Positions 1-7,789 of a stretch of 12,763 nucleotides of DNA are shown one piece after another. The DNA comes from Pseudomonadota bacterium (GTDB taxonomy: Bacteria > Pseudomonadota > Gammaproteobacteria > Pseudomonadales > Azotimanducaceae): the NCBI GenBank assembly GCA_027622495.1, contig JAQBYL010000067.1, positions 1 through 12,763 on the forward strand, written 5' to 3'. A program made the translations under genes and the position numbers. Below the pieces are notes generated by a model, which was given only the letters and a program-made list of their open reading frames with translations, had not been told where the DNA came from and made no database searches. How positions within the stretch are numbered: the stretch's first letter is position 1; the number at the start of each line of letters is the position of its first letter.

Positions 1-1989
1 GATTGGCTGATCTCCGCCGCCCCGTGACAAACCCGAACGCGAGAAAGCGAATGCACGAATCTCGGGGATGGCCTGCCATGCCTGGGTGATCTGACTCGCC
101 ACTTCGGGCGTTGTGATGTCACGTTCCTGCCACGGGACCATGGAAACAATGATCAGGCCGGTGTTGGGTGCCGAGCCGAAACCAGGCACGCGCACAAGGA
201 CCCGGCTGATGGCTCCCTGTTCCTGAAAGGCCAGCACCGGTGCTTCGACCTTGAGCATTTCGCTGGTCATCTTGCCAATGCTGGTGCCTTCTGCGGCAGA
301 AACCCGTGCGAAAATCATGCCCTGATCCTCAGCGGGGGCATACTCCTGCGGTATCTCGCGGATCAGTGCCCAGGCACTGACCATCATGGTGAGGGTAACT
401 GGTATTGCCACCCAGCTGTGTCGAAGCACCATGGTCAGGGCCCGGCGGTAACCGCGCTCTAACCGATCGAAACCACGTTCAATGAAGCTGGTGAACGGAT
501 TGCTTTTTGTGGCCGGTTTGAGAATGTGGGCACACATCACCGGTGTCAGCGACAGCGCCAGCACACTGGAAAAAATGACCGCCGCACAGATGGTGATGGC
601 GAGTTCAGAAAAGATCACACCCATGTTGTCTTCGAGGAAAATGATGGGCGTGAAGACAGCAACAATCACAGCAGTGGTGGCAACCACTGCAAAGGCCACC
701 TGCCGGGAGCCGCGGTAGGCTGCCAGCAGCGGCGGTTCACCTTTTTCGATCCGGCGGTGGATGTTCTCAAGGACCACGATGGCGTCATCAACCACCAGCC
801 CGATCGACAACACCAGCGCCAGCAGCGTAATAAGATTGACCGAGTAACCGAAGGCTGCCAGTGCAATGAACGCGGCTGTCAGACACACCGGTATGGTGAC
901 TGCCGGTATGATCATCGCCCGCAGTGTGCCGAGAAAAGCCAGTATCACAAGACTGACCAGGATCGTGGTGATCGCAATGGTCTGATACACGGAATTGATG
1001 GCCTCGCGGATGAACATGGATTCGTCTGAGCTGGCAACGAAATTCATGTGCGAAGGCAGGCTTGCCTGCACGCGCGTGATCTCTTCCTTGACCTTTTCCA
1101 GGGTCTGCAGAGTGTTGGCGTTGGATTGTTTTGAGATTGCCAGACCCACCGTGTTGGCGGCATTGGATCGATAGATCTCCCGGGTGTTCAACGCAGCCAG
1201 TTCTACCTTGGCAACTTCTCCGAGGCGAACGGGTCTGCCGCTGCTGTCGGTTGTTAGAACCAGCGCTTTAAAATCCTCAGGTGTCTGATAGTTGCGCGCA
1301 AGACGCAGGCGAAACTCACGATTTTCAGATTCGAGGCGCCCGGCCGGAAGTTCAACGTTTTCACGACGCAGAGCGGTTTCGATGTCAGAAACCGTCAACC
1401 CGCGTGCGGCGAGACCAAGGCGGTCGATCCAGATGCGCATCGCCGGTCGGCCGCCACCATGAACAGACGCACTGGACACACCGGGGATTACCGAAAAACG
1501 ATCTACCAGGTATCGCCGTGCATAGTCGTCGAGATCCAGCATGTTCATCTGGTCGCTCGACAGGCTGATATACATGACGGGTCGGGCGTCCGAGTCGTAC
1601 TTCGCGACGATGGGTTTTTCGGCGTCCTCGGGCAGGCTGCCAACCACACGCGATACCCGGTCGCGCACATCGTTGGAGGCTTCATCGATATCCCGCGACA
1701 GATCGAATTCGATGTTGATGCTCGAATGTTCGTCGCTGTTTGATGAGCGGATGTTCTTGATGCCCTCGATACCGCTGATCTGATCTTCGATCACCTGGGT
1801 AATGCGGGTTTCGATGATCTCGGCACTGGCGCCGATGTAGGTAGTGCTGATCGAGACCACAGGTGGATTCAGATCCGGGTACTCGCGGAGCGGCAGATAG
1901 TTGAACGACAAAATGCCAAACGCAACCAGCATGAGACTGATTACGGTAGCAAAAACCGGCCTGCGGACGCTGGTGTCAGACAACCACAT
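1..1989 (-). CDS. RND multidrug efflux permease (HAE1/AcrB-like), 3' end outside window
   Basis: Inner-membrane subunit of a tripartite RND pump, which exports drugs or other amphiphiles using the proton gradient. Read on the minus strand from the ATG at 1989-1987, the frame stays open for 663 codons to the window edge, so roughly the last third (a full protein is about 1,030 residues) is missing. The N-terminus (MWLSDTSVRRPVFATVISLM) is the classical RND start with TM1. The TM4 proton-relay motif GLVVDDAIVVLEN is present, with the two aspartates at residues 401-402, matching the AcrB D407/D408 pair. The first periplasmic porter domain lies before this. The last visible residues (IRAFAFSRSGLSRGGGDQPI) belong to the second periplasmic loop. 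The start lies 2 bp after the stop of the adaptor gene, so the two are one operon. Family assignment is firm; substrate cannot be told. Confidence 0.95.
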   Translation of the reverse strand, partial: MWLSDTSVRRPVFATVISLMLVAFGILSFNYLPLREYPDLNPPVVSISTTYIGASAEIIETRITQVIEDQISGIEGIKNIRSSNSDEHSSINIEFDLSRDIDEASNDVRDRVSRVVGSLPEDAEKPIVAKYDSDARPVMYISLSSDQMNMLDLDDYARRYLVDRFSVIPGVSSASVHGGGRPAMRIWIDRLGLAARGLTVSDIETALRRENVELPAGRLESENREFRLRLARNYQTPEDFKALVLTTDSSGRPVRLGEVAKVELAALNTREIYRSNAANTVGLAISKQSNANTLQTLEKVKEEITRVQASLPSHMNFVASSDESMFIREAINSVYQTIAITTILVSLVILAFLGTLRAMIIPAVTIPVCLTAAFIALAAFGYSVNLITLLALVLSIGLVVDDAIVVLENIHRRIEKGEPPLLAAYRGSRQVAFAVVATTAVIVAVFTPIIFLEDNMGVIFSELAITICAAVIFSSVLALSLTPVMCAHILKPATKSNPFTSFIERGFDRLERGYRRALTMVLRHSWVAIPVTLTMMVSAWALIREIPQEYAPAEDQGMIFARVSAAEGTSIGKMTSEMLKVEAPVLAFQEQGAISRVLVRVPGFGSAPNTGLIIVSMVPWQERDITTPEVASQITQAWQAIPEIRAFAFSRSGLSRGGGDQPI

Positions 1990-1991
1990 CT

Positions 1992-3155
1992 TCAGCTGTC
2001 GGTATTTTGCTGTTGTGCAGCGGAAACGCTCGGGCGGCTGCTTTCGCTTGTGATACGGACTTTCATTCCGTCGCGCAGCTTGATCACACCAGCGCTGACA
2101 ACCTGCTCACCTTCGGTGAGACCACCCATCACTTCGACCCAGCTTTTGTAGCGCACACCGGGGCTGATCGGTCGCAGTTCTGCACTGTTGTCTTCACCGA
2201 TGACATAAACCCAAACATCGTTGGAGCGGCGAACGATTGCCGTGTCGGGCACCATCAGGGCAACGCGTTCCGAGGTTGTGAGGATCACCGTCATCAACAT
2301 GCCTGGTCTGAGGATTGCAGTGGGATTGGCGATGTGCGCGCGGATGGTTGCTGTTCGGGTGGCCTCATCCACCCGTGTTCCAATCGTCCGGACGGTGGCG
2401 GGGAACGGCAGATCGGGAAACGCAGAACTTCTGGCGACCAGGTTCATTCCGGGTTCGACCAGGCTCAAGTGAACCTCGGGGATTGAGAAGTCGAGTTTGA
2501 TGGTGGATATGTCATCCAGTGTGGTGATGGCTGTCGCCTGGGTCAGGAGCGTTCCTGCACTGACCTGGCGGAAGCCCAGCACGCCGGCAAACGGCGCACG
2601 GATCAGCCGGTCATCCAGGCGCGCAACGATGGACTGGTAGCGTGCCTCCACTGCATTCAACGTAGCCAGCGCAGTGTCGACCTCCGACACCGGCACAACA
2701 TTCTGCGTGAGCAGGTCTTTTTTCCGGTTGTACTGAGCACGGGCGTCGCGAACATTGGCGTCGGATTCGGCGAGCAGCGCCGTCTGTTCGTCGTTGGTGA
2801 GTTCAACCAGGATGTCGCCTTTGGCGACCAGATCACCATCTTCGAAACGAACGCGGCTTATGGTGTCGGTGACCTTGGCGCTGATGGTTACGGATTCATT
2901 TGCGTGGGTGCTGCCGATTGCCTCGATTTCCTCGCGCAGGATCCGGGTCTGTACCGGTTCCACGTGAACCAGCACAGCGGGACGTTCAAAACCGGGTCCA
3001 GGGCGTCCACCGGCAGGTCTGTCACCCGTTTCCGGCTGGCTGCACCCCGCGAGGATGAGTACAACGACCGTGAGGATCGTGCAACCCGTGCGGGTGCGCG
3101 TAGCCCTGTCCGCTTGATCAGACGCTGTGATTGATTGACTGCAATGTTTTGACAT
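1992..3155 (-). CDS. RND efflux periplasmic adaptor (membrane fusion lipoprotein)
   Basis: HlyD/AcrA-type adaptor linking the RND permease to an outer-membrane channel. The 387-residue protein begins with a long basic n-region (residues 1-25), a hydrophobic stretch and a lipobox ILAGC with the acylated cysteine at 38, so it is a probable periplasmic lipoprotein. A low-complexity Gly/Pro/Arg linker (about 44-58) follows. The two lipoyl half-motifs are at about 88-119 and 183-215 (the second contains RAPFAGVLG), flanking a coiled-coil hairpin at about 121-182. Beta-barrel and membrane-proximal domains complete the protein (to about 370), and the tail is Ser/Gln-rich. The start ATG (3155-3153) has no strong Shine-Dalgarno, but no alternative start fits upstream of the lipobox. 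It is first in the operon with the permease. No outer-membrane factor or regulator gene lies in the window. Confidence 0.93.
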   Translation of the reverse strand: MSKHCSQSITASDQADRATRTRTGCTILTVVVLILAGCSQPETGDRPAGGRPGPGFERPAVLVHVEPVQTRILREEIEAIGSTHANESVTISAKVTDTISRVRFEDGDLVAKGDILVELTNDEQTALLAESDANVRDARAQYNRKKDLLTQNVVPVSEVDTALATLNAVEARYQSIVARLDDRLIRAPFAGVLGFRQVSAGTLLTQATAITTLDDISTIKLDFSIPEVHLSLVEPGMNLVARSSAFPDLPFPATVRTIGTRVDEATRTATIRAHIANPTAILRPGMLMTVILTTSERVALMVPDTAIVRRSNDVWVYVIGEDNSAELRPISPGVRYKSWVEVMGGLTEGEQVVSAGVIKLRDGMKVRITSESSRPSVSAAQQQNTDS

Positions 3156-3177
3156 AAGAATCTGGAATGCTTAAAGA
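3149..3177 (+). promoter_or_regulatory. Candidate sigma70 promoter for the acyl-CoA ligase
   Basis: A perfect TTGACA (3149-3154) is followed after 17 bp by TAAAGA (3172-3177), a weak -10 (3 of 6 matches). The -35 box overlaps the start codon of the divergent adaptor gene. If it is used, transcription would begin near 3184, downstream of the first ATG of the ligase frame (3167). That would favour the later TTG start (3224). Sequence match only. Confidence 0.35.
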
Positions 3178-4738
3178 TTGCCTCTCGACATTCTCAACCC
3201 GTTTTCAAGATGGTGACAAACCGTTGAAAAATAGCAACTTCTATTCTTCTTTCTTTCAGGCGGCGCAGGTGGATCCGACCCGGCCGTGCCTGCACCTGAC
3301 CCAAGACGGGCTGTGGACGTACTCCCGCCTGCTCGATCGGATCCAGCGAACCGCGGCGGTACTGCGCCAGTTGGACATCGATCGGGGCCAGAGGTTGCTG
3401 GTTCAGGTCGACAAAACACCAGAGAACCTGGTTCTGTACCTTGCGTGCCTGCAGGTCGGGGCGGTTTATGTGCCGATCAATACGGCCTATACGGCAGATG
3501 AAGTGGCTTATTTTCTGCAAGATGCACAGCCTGAATTGTTCGTTCACCGACCTGAAGACAGCGAACGGCTGGCGTCGGTGTGCTCGCAGGTCACGACGCT
3601 TACGTTGGATGCCGGTGGTGGGCATGGAACGTTGACATACGCGGTCGATGCAGCCGCACCCGATGATCTGATCTGTCACCGGGAAGACGATGATCTGGCG
3701 GCGATTGTGTACACCTCCGGAACCACGGGTCGCAGCAAAGGCGCCATGCTCACCCACGCAAATCTGTCGACCAATGCCGTTTCGCTGCGTGATTACTGGG
3801 GCTGGCAGGCTGATGATGTGTTGCTGCATGCGCTGCCGCTGTTTCATGTACATGGCCTCTTCATTGCGCTGCATTGCGCGCTGCTTTCGGCCTCTGAGAT
3901 CTACTTTCTGGATCGCTTTGATCCTGGGAAGGTGTTGCAGGCAATGCCTGCCTGCAGCGTGATGATGGGTGTTCCGACGTTCTACACCCGGCTGCTCGAT
4001 CACCCTGGTCTGACCAGGTCTGTGACTGATCACATCCGGGTGTTCATCAGCGGGTCAGCACCGCTTACCGAACAGACGTTTACTGCATGGGAAGAGCGAA
4101 CCGGACACAGGATCCTCGAACGTTACGGGATGAGTGAGACCATCATCAACACCTCTAACCCGCTGCAGGGAGAACGTATGCCCGGGACCGTGGGCTTTCC
4201 GCTGCCCGGTGTGGAAGTACGCATTGCCGACGAGGCAGGTGAGGTTCTGGCATCCGGAGAGGTCGGTGGCATCGAGGTTCGCGGACCCAACGTATTCAAG
4301 GGTTATTGGCGGATGCCGGAAAAAACCCTCGAAGAGTTCCGTTCCGATGGTTTTTTCATCACTGGTGATCTGGGAACGATCGATGAGCACGGAAGGGTGT
4401 CGATTGTCGGGCGGGCAAAAGATCTGGTGATCTCCGGAGGCTACAATGTTTACCCGAAAGAAGTCGAAAAGCTGATCGATGAGATTCCAGGGGTTAGTGA
4501 GTCCGCTGTGATCGGTTTACCCCACGCGGACTTCGGCGAAGCGGTTGTCGCGGTGGTTGTGCCGACCGGTGATCCGTTGAGCCTGCAGACGATACGCGAC
4601 GGTCTGAAAGAGAAGCTTGCCAGTTTTAAACAGCCAAAATGGGTGATAAACGTGGATGTGCTGCCGCGCAATACCATGGGTAAGGTGCAGAAAAATGAGC
4701 TGCGGCAGATCTACAACGACCTGTTCAGCGGCCAATGA
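3167..4738 (+). CDS. AMP-dependent acyl-CoA synthetase, malonyl-CoA synthetase (MatB)-like
   Basis: ANL-superfamily ligase that activates a carboxylic acid to the acyl-adenylate and then to the CoA thioester in the cytoplasm. Up to 523 residues. Visible core motifs are the P-loop YTSGTTGRSKG (182-192), YGMSE (320-324), the hinge region around GRAKD (415-419), and PRNTMGK with the catalytic lysine at 506. Several stretches resemble characterised malonyl/methylmalonyl-CoA synthetases (MatB) from memory: the HGLF segment after the P-loop, NTSNP after the YGMSE motif, and GFPLPGVEVR. The likely substrate is therefore malonate or a related short dicarboxylate; this is inferred. Family resemblance starts near residue 21 (NSNFYSSFF), and a TTG at 3224 would give a conventional N-terminus, so the ATG at 3167 may be too early. 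Neither start has a good ribosome-binding site. No malonate decarboxylase or PKS partner is nearby. Confidence 0.85.
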   Translation: MLKDCLSTFSTRFQDGDKPLKNSNFYSSFFQAAQVDPTRPCLHLTQDGLWTYSRLLDRIQRTAAVLRQLDIDRGQRLLVQVDKTPENLVLYLACLQVGAVYVPINTAYTADEVAYFLQDAQPELFVHRPEDSERLASVCSQVTTLTLDAGGGHGTLTYAVDAAAPDDLICHREDDDLAAIVYTSGTTGRSKGAMLTHANLSTNAVSLRDYWGWQADDVLLHALPLFHVHGLFIALHCALLSASEIYFLDRFDPGKVLQAMPACSVMMGVPTFYTRLLDHPGLTRSVTDHIRVFISGSAPLTEQTFTAWEERTGHRILERYGMSETIINTSNPLQGERMPGTVGFPLPGVEVRIADEAGEVLASGEVGGIEVRGPNVFKGYWRMPEKTLEEFRSDGFFITGDLGTIDEHGRVSIVGRAKDLVISGGYNVYPKEVEKLIDEIPGVSESAVIGLPHADFGEAVVAVVVPTGDPLSLQTIRDGLKEKLASFKQPKWVINVDVLPRNTMGKVQKNELRQIYNDLFSGQ

Positions 4739-4977
4739 CCGGGGCCTCGGTGCCATTCAACATCAGGTGGTAGGCCCGATGAGCCATGATCACCCCGGCC
4801 AGATCACCGATATTCTCCCCCAGTGTAAGCTTGCCGTTGATATTCATGTCTGGCAGTGGCTGGAATGCTGTCCGGGTAACCGAGCTTCTGCGTAAAGGCA
4901 TCGAGATTGGCATGGGGTTCGGCTTTGGTGGCGTCGGTCATCCACACAAGCTCATCGATACTGCGCGCGCAGCCGAG
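4725..4977 (-). pseudogene. Remnant of M13 (PepO/neprilysin-type) metallopeptidase
   Basis: Two separate pieces of an M13 zinc metallopeptidase survive in different frames. The first piece (about 4977-4867) reads RSIDELVWMTDATKA, then LDAFTQKLGYPD, like the region before the catalytic domain in PepO. The second piece (4865 down to 4731) reads FQPLPDMNINGKLTLGENI, then GDLAGVIMAHRAY and EAPVI, like the segment after the zinc site that holds the third zinc ligand (ENIADLGG in intact members). The block that should lie between them, about 150 residues including HExxH, is absent, and the frame shifts at the junction near 4866. The remnant starts just past the HupE-like stop codon and ends inside the last codons of the ligase gene, so all outer parts are lost. 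It cannot encode an active enzyme. Confidence 0.8.
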
Positions 4978-4985
4978 CGCTTCGG

Positions 4986-5678
4986 TCAGGTGACAGAGGT
5001 GAAATAGCCGGTCATCTGATAACCGATCAGCACGAACCCGGCTGTCATCAGGGCCATATTGGCGGTGCGCGCAGAGCTCAGAAAGGTACCACTGCTACGC
5101 CAGGCGTTGAAGGCAATCAGAATCAACGCCAGCGCCGCAAACTGGCCGAGCTCAACGCCCACATTGAAGGCCAGCATGTTGCCGATCAGGCCTTCTTCGG
5201 AGATCGCCACTTCCTGCAGTTTGGTGGCAAGGCCAAAACCATGAAACAGACCAAAGATCAGCACCGCCCACCGCGGGTTGGGCGAAAGGCCCAGCGTCCG
5301 AAACAGACCCAGATTCTCGAATGCCTTGTACGCAACTGACAGGCCGATAATGGCGTCCACCAGGTAGGCGTTGGCATGGATGTCTGCGAGCACACCAGTC
5401 AACAGGGTCAGACTGTGACCGATCGCGAACAGAGTTACATACAACGCAACATCACGTAGACGGTACAAAAAGAAAATCACACCGGCGAGGAACAGCAGAT
5501 GGTCGTAGCCGGTAACCATGTGTTTGGCGCCGAGATACAGATAAGGGCCGATTGCCAGGCCCTGATTCTGTTCGTTGAAGTGTGCGTCACTGCCCTCAAC
5601 ACCGTGGGCTTGTGCGAGCGCCGGGAACAGCAGGGCGATAAACGTTGCCAGCGCGATCAGAACTTTGGTACTCGCCAT
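4986..5678 (-). CDS. HupE/UreJ-like integral membrane protein
   Basis: Member of the HupE/UreJ_2-type family (multi-pass inner-membrane proteins, some related to nickel permeases). The reading frame is open from 5810, but the sensible start is the ATG at 5678 (230 residues), because it begins a clean Sec signal: MASTKVLIALATFIALLFPA ending at AQA-HG. A GTG at 5702 is an alternative with a weak upstream GGACGG. Family-like blocks are HMVTGYDHLLFLAGVIFFL (His and Asp-His spaced as in the HupE N-terminal motif), FAIGHSLTLL, IGLSVAYKAFENLG, FGLFHGFGLATKLQ and FNVGVELGQ, together giving about six or seven membrane segments. The conserved His/Asp residues lie near membrane segments and could bind metal; that is inferred. 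No hydrogenase or urease genes are visible, so nickel transport is uncertain. It is divergent from the secreted peptidase and followed by the M13 remnant. Confidence 0.85.
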   Translation of the reverse strand: MASTKVLIALATFIALLFPALAQAHGVEGSDAHFNEQNQGLAIGPYLYLGAKHMVTGYDHLLFLAGVIFFLYRLRDVALYVTLFAIGHSLTLLTGVLADIHANAYLVDAIIGLSVAYKAFENLGLFRTLGLSPNPRWAVLIFGLFHGFGLATKLQEVAISEEGLIGNMLAFNVGVELGQFAALALILIAFNAWRSSGTFLSSARTANMALMTAGFVLIGYQMTGYFTSVT

Positions 5679-5727
5679 CGCAAGGTCGCGCTGCAGAGTC
5701 ACAATGAATATCCGTCCAAAGAAGCCG

Positions 5728-5757
5728 ATGTTAGGCGTACCATGCACCCATGGGCAA
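5728..5757 (-). promoter_or_regulatory. Weak candidate promoter for the HupE-like gene
   Basis: On the minus strand TTGCCC (5757-5752) and TAACAT (5733-5728) are separated by 18 bp, each with 4 of 6 consensus matches. This would place transcription start near 5721, compatible with either the GTG at 5702 or the ATG at 5678 but not with a start at 5810. It rests on sequence match only and could be chance. Confidence 0.25.
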
Positions 5758-7246
5758 CCGGTCACCTTGTCACCCGAAGAACCATGGATTGAAGCCGCAC
5801 GTATCTGCAATTGCGAGACCTGCGTGCTCGTTGCGAGCCTTTCTGGTCAGCTCTGCGATAGGCCTTGCCCTGGTTTTCGCCAGTTCTGCCAATGCGGCCC
5901 ATCGCTATCGTGTTGCAGTCGATCCCGAGCATCGCTGGGTCGATGTTCAGGCACAGCCTGAGGATCCGTCTGGTGGACTGCATGCCCGTAATGGCGACCC
6001 CGGCAAACTTGCGATGCTTGCTGGCTGTGCAGATCCAGGTTCGTCTGAACAAGCTGTAGAACCGCCTGTTTTAAGGGGCGGTCGCATTGTCCTGCCACCC
6101 GGCGTGAGCTGCATTACGTACCGCTATCCGCTGGAGCAGATGGCCCGTCGGGGGCAGGCTGATCTGCGTCCACGGGTGATGGTGTCATCACCCAGCAGCT
6201 GGTTGTGGCTACCGGAAGCCCCCGGCACACAGACGCAGGTCGAGTTGGTTGCACCGGGTATGGCGGTATCGGTTCCATGGCCCCGGTTTGAAGATGGTTA
6301 CCGCATCACCGATTCGCCGGAAAGTTCCACCTCTGTTGCCGTGTTTGGTGAATTCAACCAGCGCGACATCAATGTAGCGGGTGGGACTCTGCGGGTCGCT
6401 TTCCTCGATTCCGCGCAAGCCAGGCTGGATATCGACAAAACATCCCGCTGGCTCGAAATAACCGCAGGGGATATCACCTCGGTGTACGGTCGAATGCCGA
6501 ATCCGCAACCACAGGTTCTGGTCTGGGCAGTGGACGGCAGGGGGCGTTCGAGTGGCTCACCGATCCCGTTCGGGAACGTGATCCGTGATACGGGTGAGAG
6601 CGTTCAGTTCTTTGTCAGACCGGACCCGCCCCTTACCGCCTACCTTGCAGACTGGACCGCAACCCATGAGTTTGCACATCTGTTGCTGCCCTATGTGAGG
6701 TCGGATCAGAAGTGGATATCCGAGGGTTTCGCCGGCTATTACCAGAATGTGTTGCTCGCCCGTCGTGGTGTTTACACCCACGAGCAGGTGTGGAAACGTC
6801 TGTTGCGTTCCTTCGCGCAGGCGCAGGCCATCCGCAATCCACCGTCTCCGAACGGCACTGCCGACCGCTCGTTCTGGGAGATGCGCATGCTCATCTATTG
6901 GAGTGGTGCTGCGGTTGCGCTGCATGCAGATACGCGTCTGCGCGAAATGAGCGCCGGGGCCGAGTCACTCGATAGCGTTCTTGGCCGTCTGCAGGCCTGT
7001 TGTCTGCCATCGAGGCAGGTCTGGTCCGGTGAAGCCCTCTTCAGCAAACTTGACACCCTCACGGAGTATCCGGTGTTCATGGATCTCTACCGTGAATTTT
7101 CTGACCGCAACGGCATGCCGTCGACTGACAAGCTGATGGACGCGCTGGGGGTAAAGGGTGATGCAGAAACTGTGTTGTTCGATGACGATGCACGCCTTGC
7201 CTGGATAAGGCGTGCGTTGATGGCAACCCCGGATGACGCTGGCTGA
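5750..7246 (+). CDS. Exported gluzincin (peptidase MA/M61-like) metallopeptidase
   Basis: Predicted secreted zinc metallopeptidase, up to 498 residues. A signal peptide (SLRAFLVSSAIGLALVFASS, cleavage after ANA near residue 49) precedes a beta-rich region (about 50-240) lacking obvious catalytic motifs. The catalytic motif HEFAH is at 306-310, followed after 14 residues by E325 in KWISEGFAGYYQ, the pattern of gluzincins (HExxH plus a downstream glutamate ligand). M1 aminopeptidases have 18 residues in this gap, so the closer relatives are Peptidase_MA-type or M61-like proteins. The helical C-terminal part (about 345-498) has a FWEMRMLIYWSGAA segment as in M61-like proteins. The first ATG (5750) gives a long n-region; a TTG at 5789 would give a normal 36-residue signal. 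Periplasmic or extracellular peptide cleavage is the likely role; the substrate is unknown. Confidence 0.8.
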   Translation: MGNRSPCHPKNHGLKPHVSAIARPACSLRAFLVSSAIGLALVFASSANAAHRYRVAVDPEHRWVDVQAQPEDPSGGLHARNGDPGKLAMLAGCADPGSSEQAVEPPVLRGGRIVLPPGVSCITYRYPLEQMARRGQADLRPRVMVSSPSSWLWLPEAPGTQTQVELVAPGMAVSVPWPRFEDGYRITDSPESSTSVAVFGEFNQRDINVAGGTLRVAFLDSAQARLDIDKTSRWLEITAGDITSVYGRMPNPQPQVLVWAVDGRGRSSGSPIPFGNVIRDTGESVQFFVRPDPPLTAYLADWTATHEFAHLLLPYVRSDQKWISEGFAGYYQNVLLARRGVYTHEQVWKRLLRSFAQAQAIRNPPSPNGTADRSFWEMRMLIYWSGAAVALHADTRLREMSAGAESLDSVLGRLQACCLPSRQVWSGEALFSKLDTLTEYPVFMDLYREFSDRNGMPSTDKLMDALGVKGDAETVLFDDDARLAWIRRALMATPDDAG

Positions 7247-7250
7247 AGAG

Positions 7251-7640
7251 TCAGGCTCGAAGCGGCTCGACGCTTAAGGCAGTTGTGGTTCCCTTGATAA
7301 AAAAACCGGATCCAGCTGACAACGCGATCATCTGTTCAGGTTTGTCCTGCAGATATTCATCCATGGCACGGATCGCCCCGGGACGGGTCGGTGGATGAAC
7401 ACAAACTGCTGGCCAGGATCCACCTCCGTGAAGGTTTCGGGAATCCAGCCCTGGTGCACGGTCAGATGCGCCTGAAATTCGGCCAGATTGGCTTCAAAAC
7501 GCGTCCGTGGGAGAACGGTCATTGGCACGCGCGATCAGCCAGGATCCGGCACCGTTGAAGGCGCCGCATTCGGCGGTATCTCCGGGTAAGGCATCCACCA
7601 GTCTGATGAGTTGCTCAAGCTTCCAGCGCCGGTATTGAGG
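7251..7640 (-). pseudogene. Remnant of TylF/macrocin O-methyltransferase-type SAM methyltransferase
   Basis: Three blocks of one methyltransferase family are readable on the minus strand in shifted frames. Block 1 (7634-7515) reads YRRWKLEQLIRLVDALPGD, then TAECGAFNGAGSWLIA, the SAM-binding start of TylF-like enzymes. Block 2 (about 7498-7390) reads FEANLAEFQAHLTVHQGWIP, then ETFTEVD and QQFVFIH. Block 3 (about 7390-7251) reads RPGAIRAMDEYLQDKPEQ, then SGFFIKGT, ending at a TGA (7253-7251). The parts normally between the blocks are missing: the F-D-S-F-E-G type segment, and the metal-binding DVDLY segment with the following strand, roughly 40 residues each. The blocks are out of frame with each other, so the gene is dead. 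It was probably a small-molecule O-methyltransferase. It lies between convergent 3' ends and the P450 operon leader. Confidence 0.8.
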
Positions 7641-7789
7641 CCGGCGATTTCATCAAAACGGGGGCATGGGTGTGATCCTTCGGCGAAGCAAAAAGCCTAA
7701 TGCGCCGTCACCCGCTCGACAACGCCAATATTCCGCAACTGCCACGTTATTTGTTAGTCTGGCATGAACAATCCGACAGGAACCAAACC

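Noticed and set aside
526..1029. Plus-strand open frame of 167 codons opposite the RND permease
   Set aside because: The opposite strand encodes uninterrupted RND permease including the TM4 Asp-Asp motif; the plus-strand product is low-complexity His/Gln/Arg.
3194..4033. Minus-strand open frame of 279 codons opposite the acyl-CoA ligase
   Set aside because: Antisense to a gene with all the core ANL motifs. The product has no domain, signal or sensible start and is a codon-bias shadow.
7681..7707. CGGCG...CGCCG inverted repeat considered as a terminator or operator upstream of the P450
   Set aside because: Only five paired bases with a 17-nt loop and no T-run at a suitable distance; expected by chance at this GC content.
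7725..7760. Promoter for the P450 operon
   Set aside because: TTATTT and TAGTCT are present, but no acceptable -35 lies 16-18 bp upstream of either, so I could not support a call.
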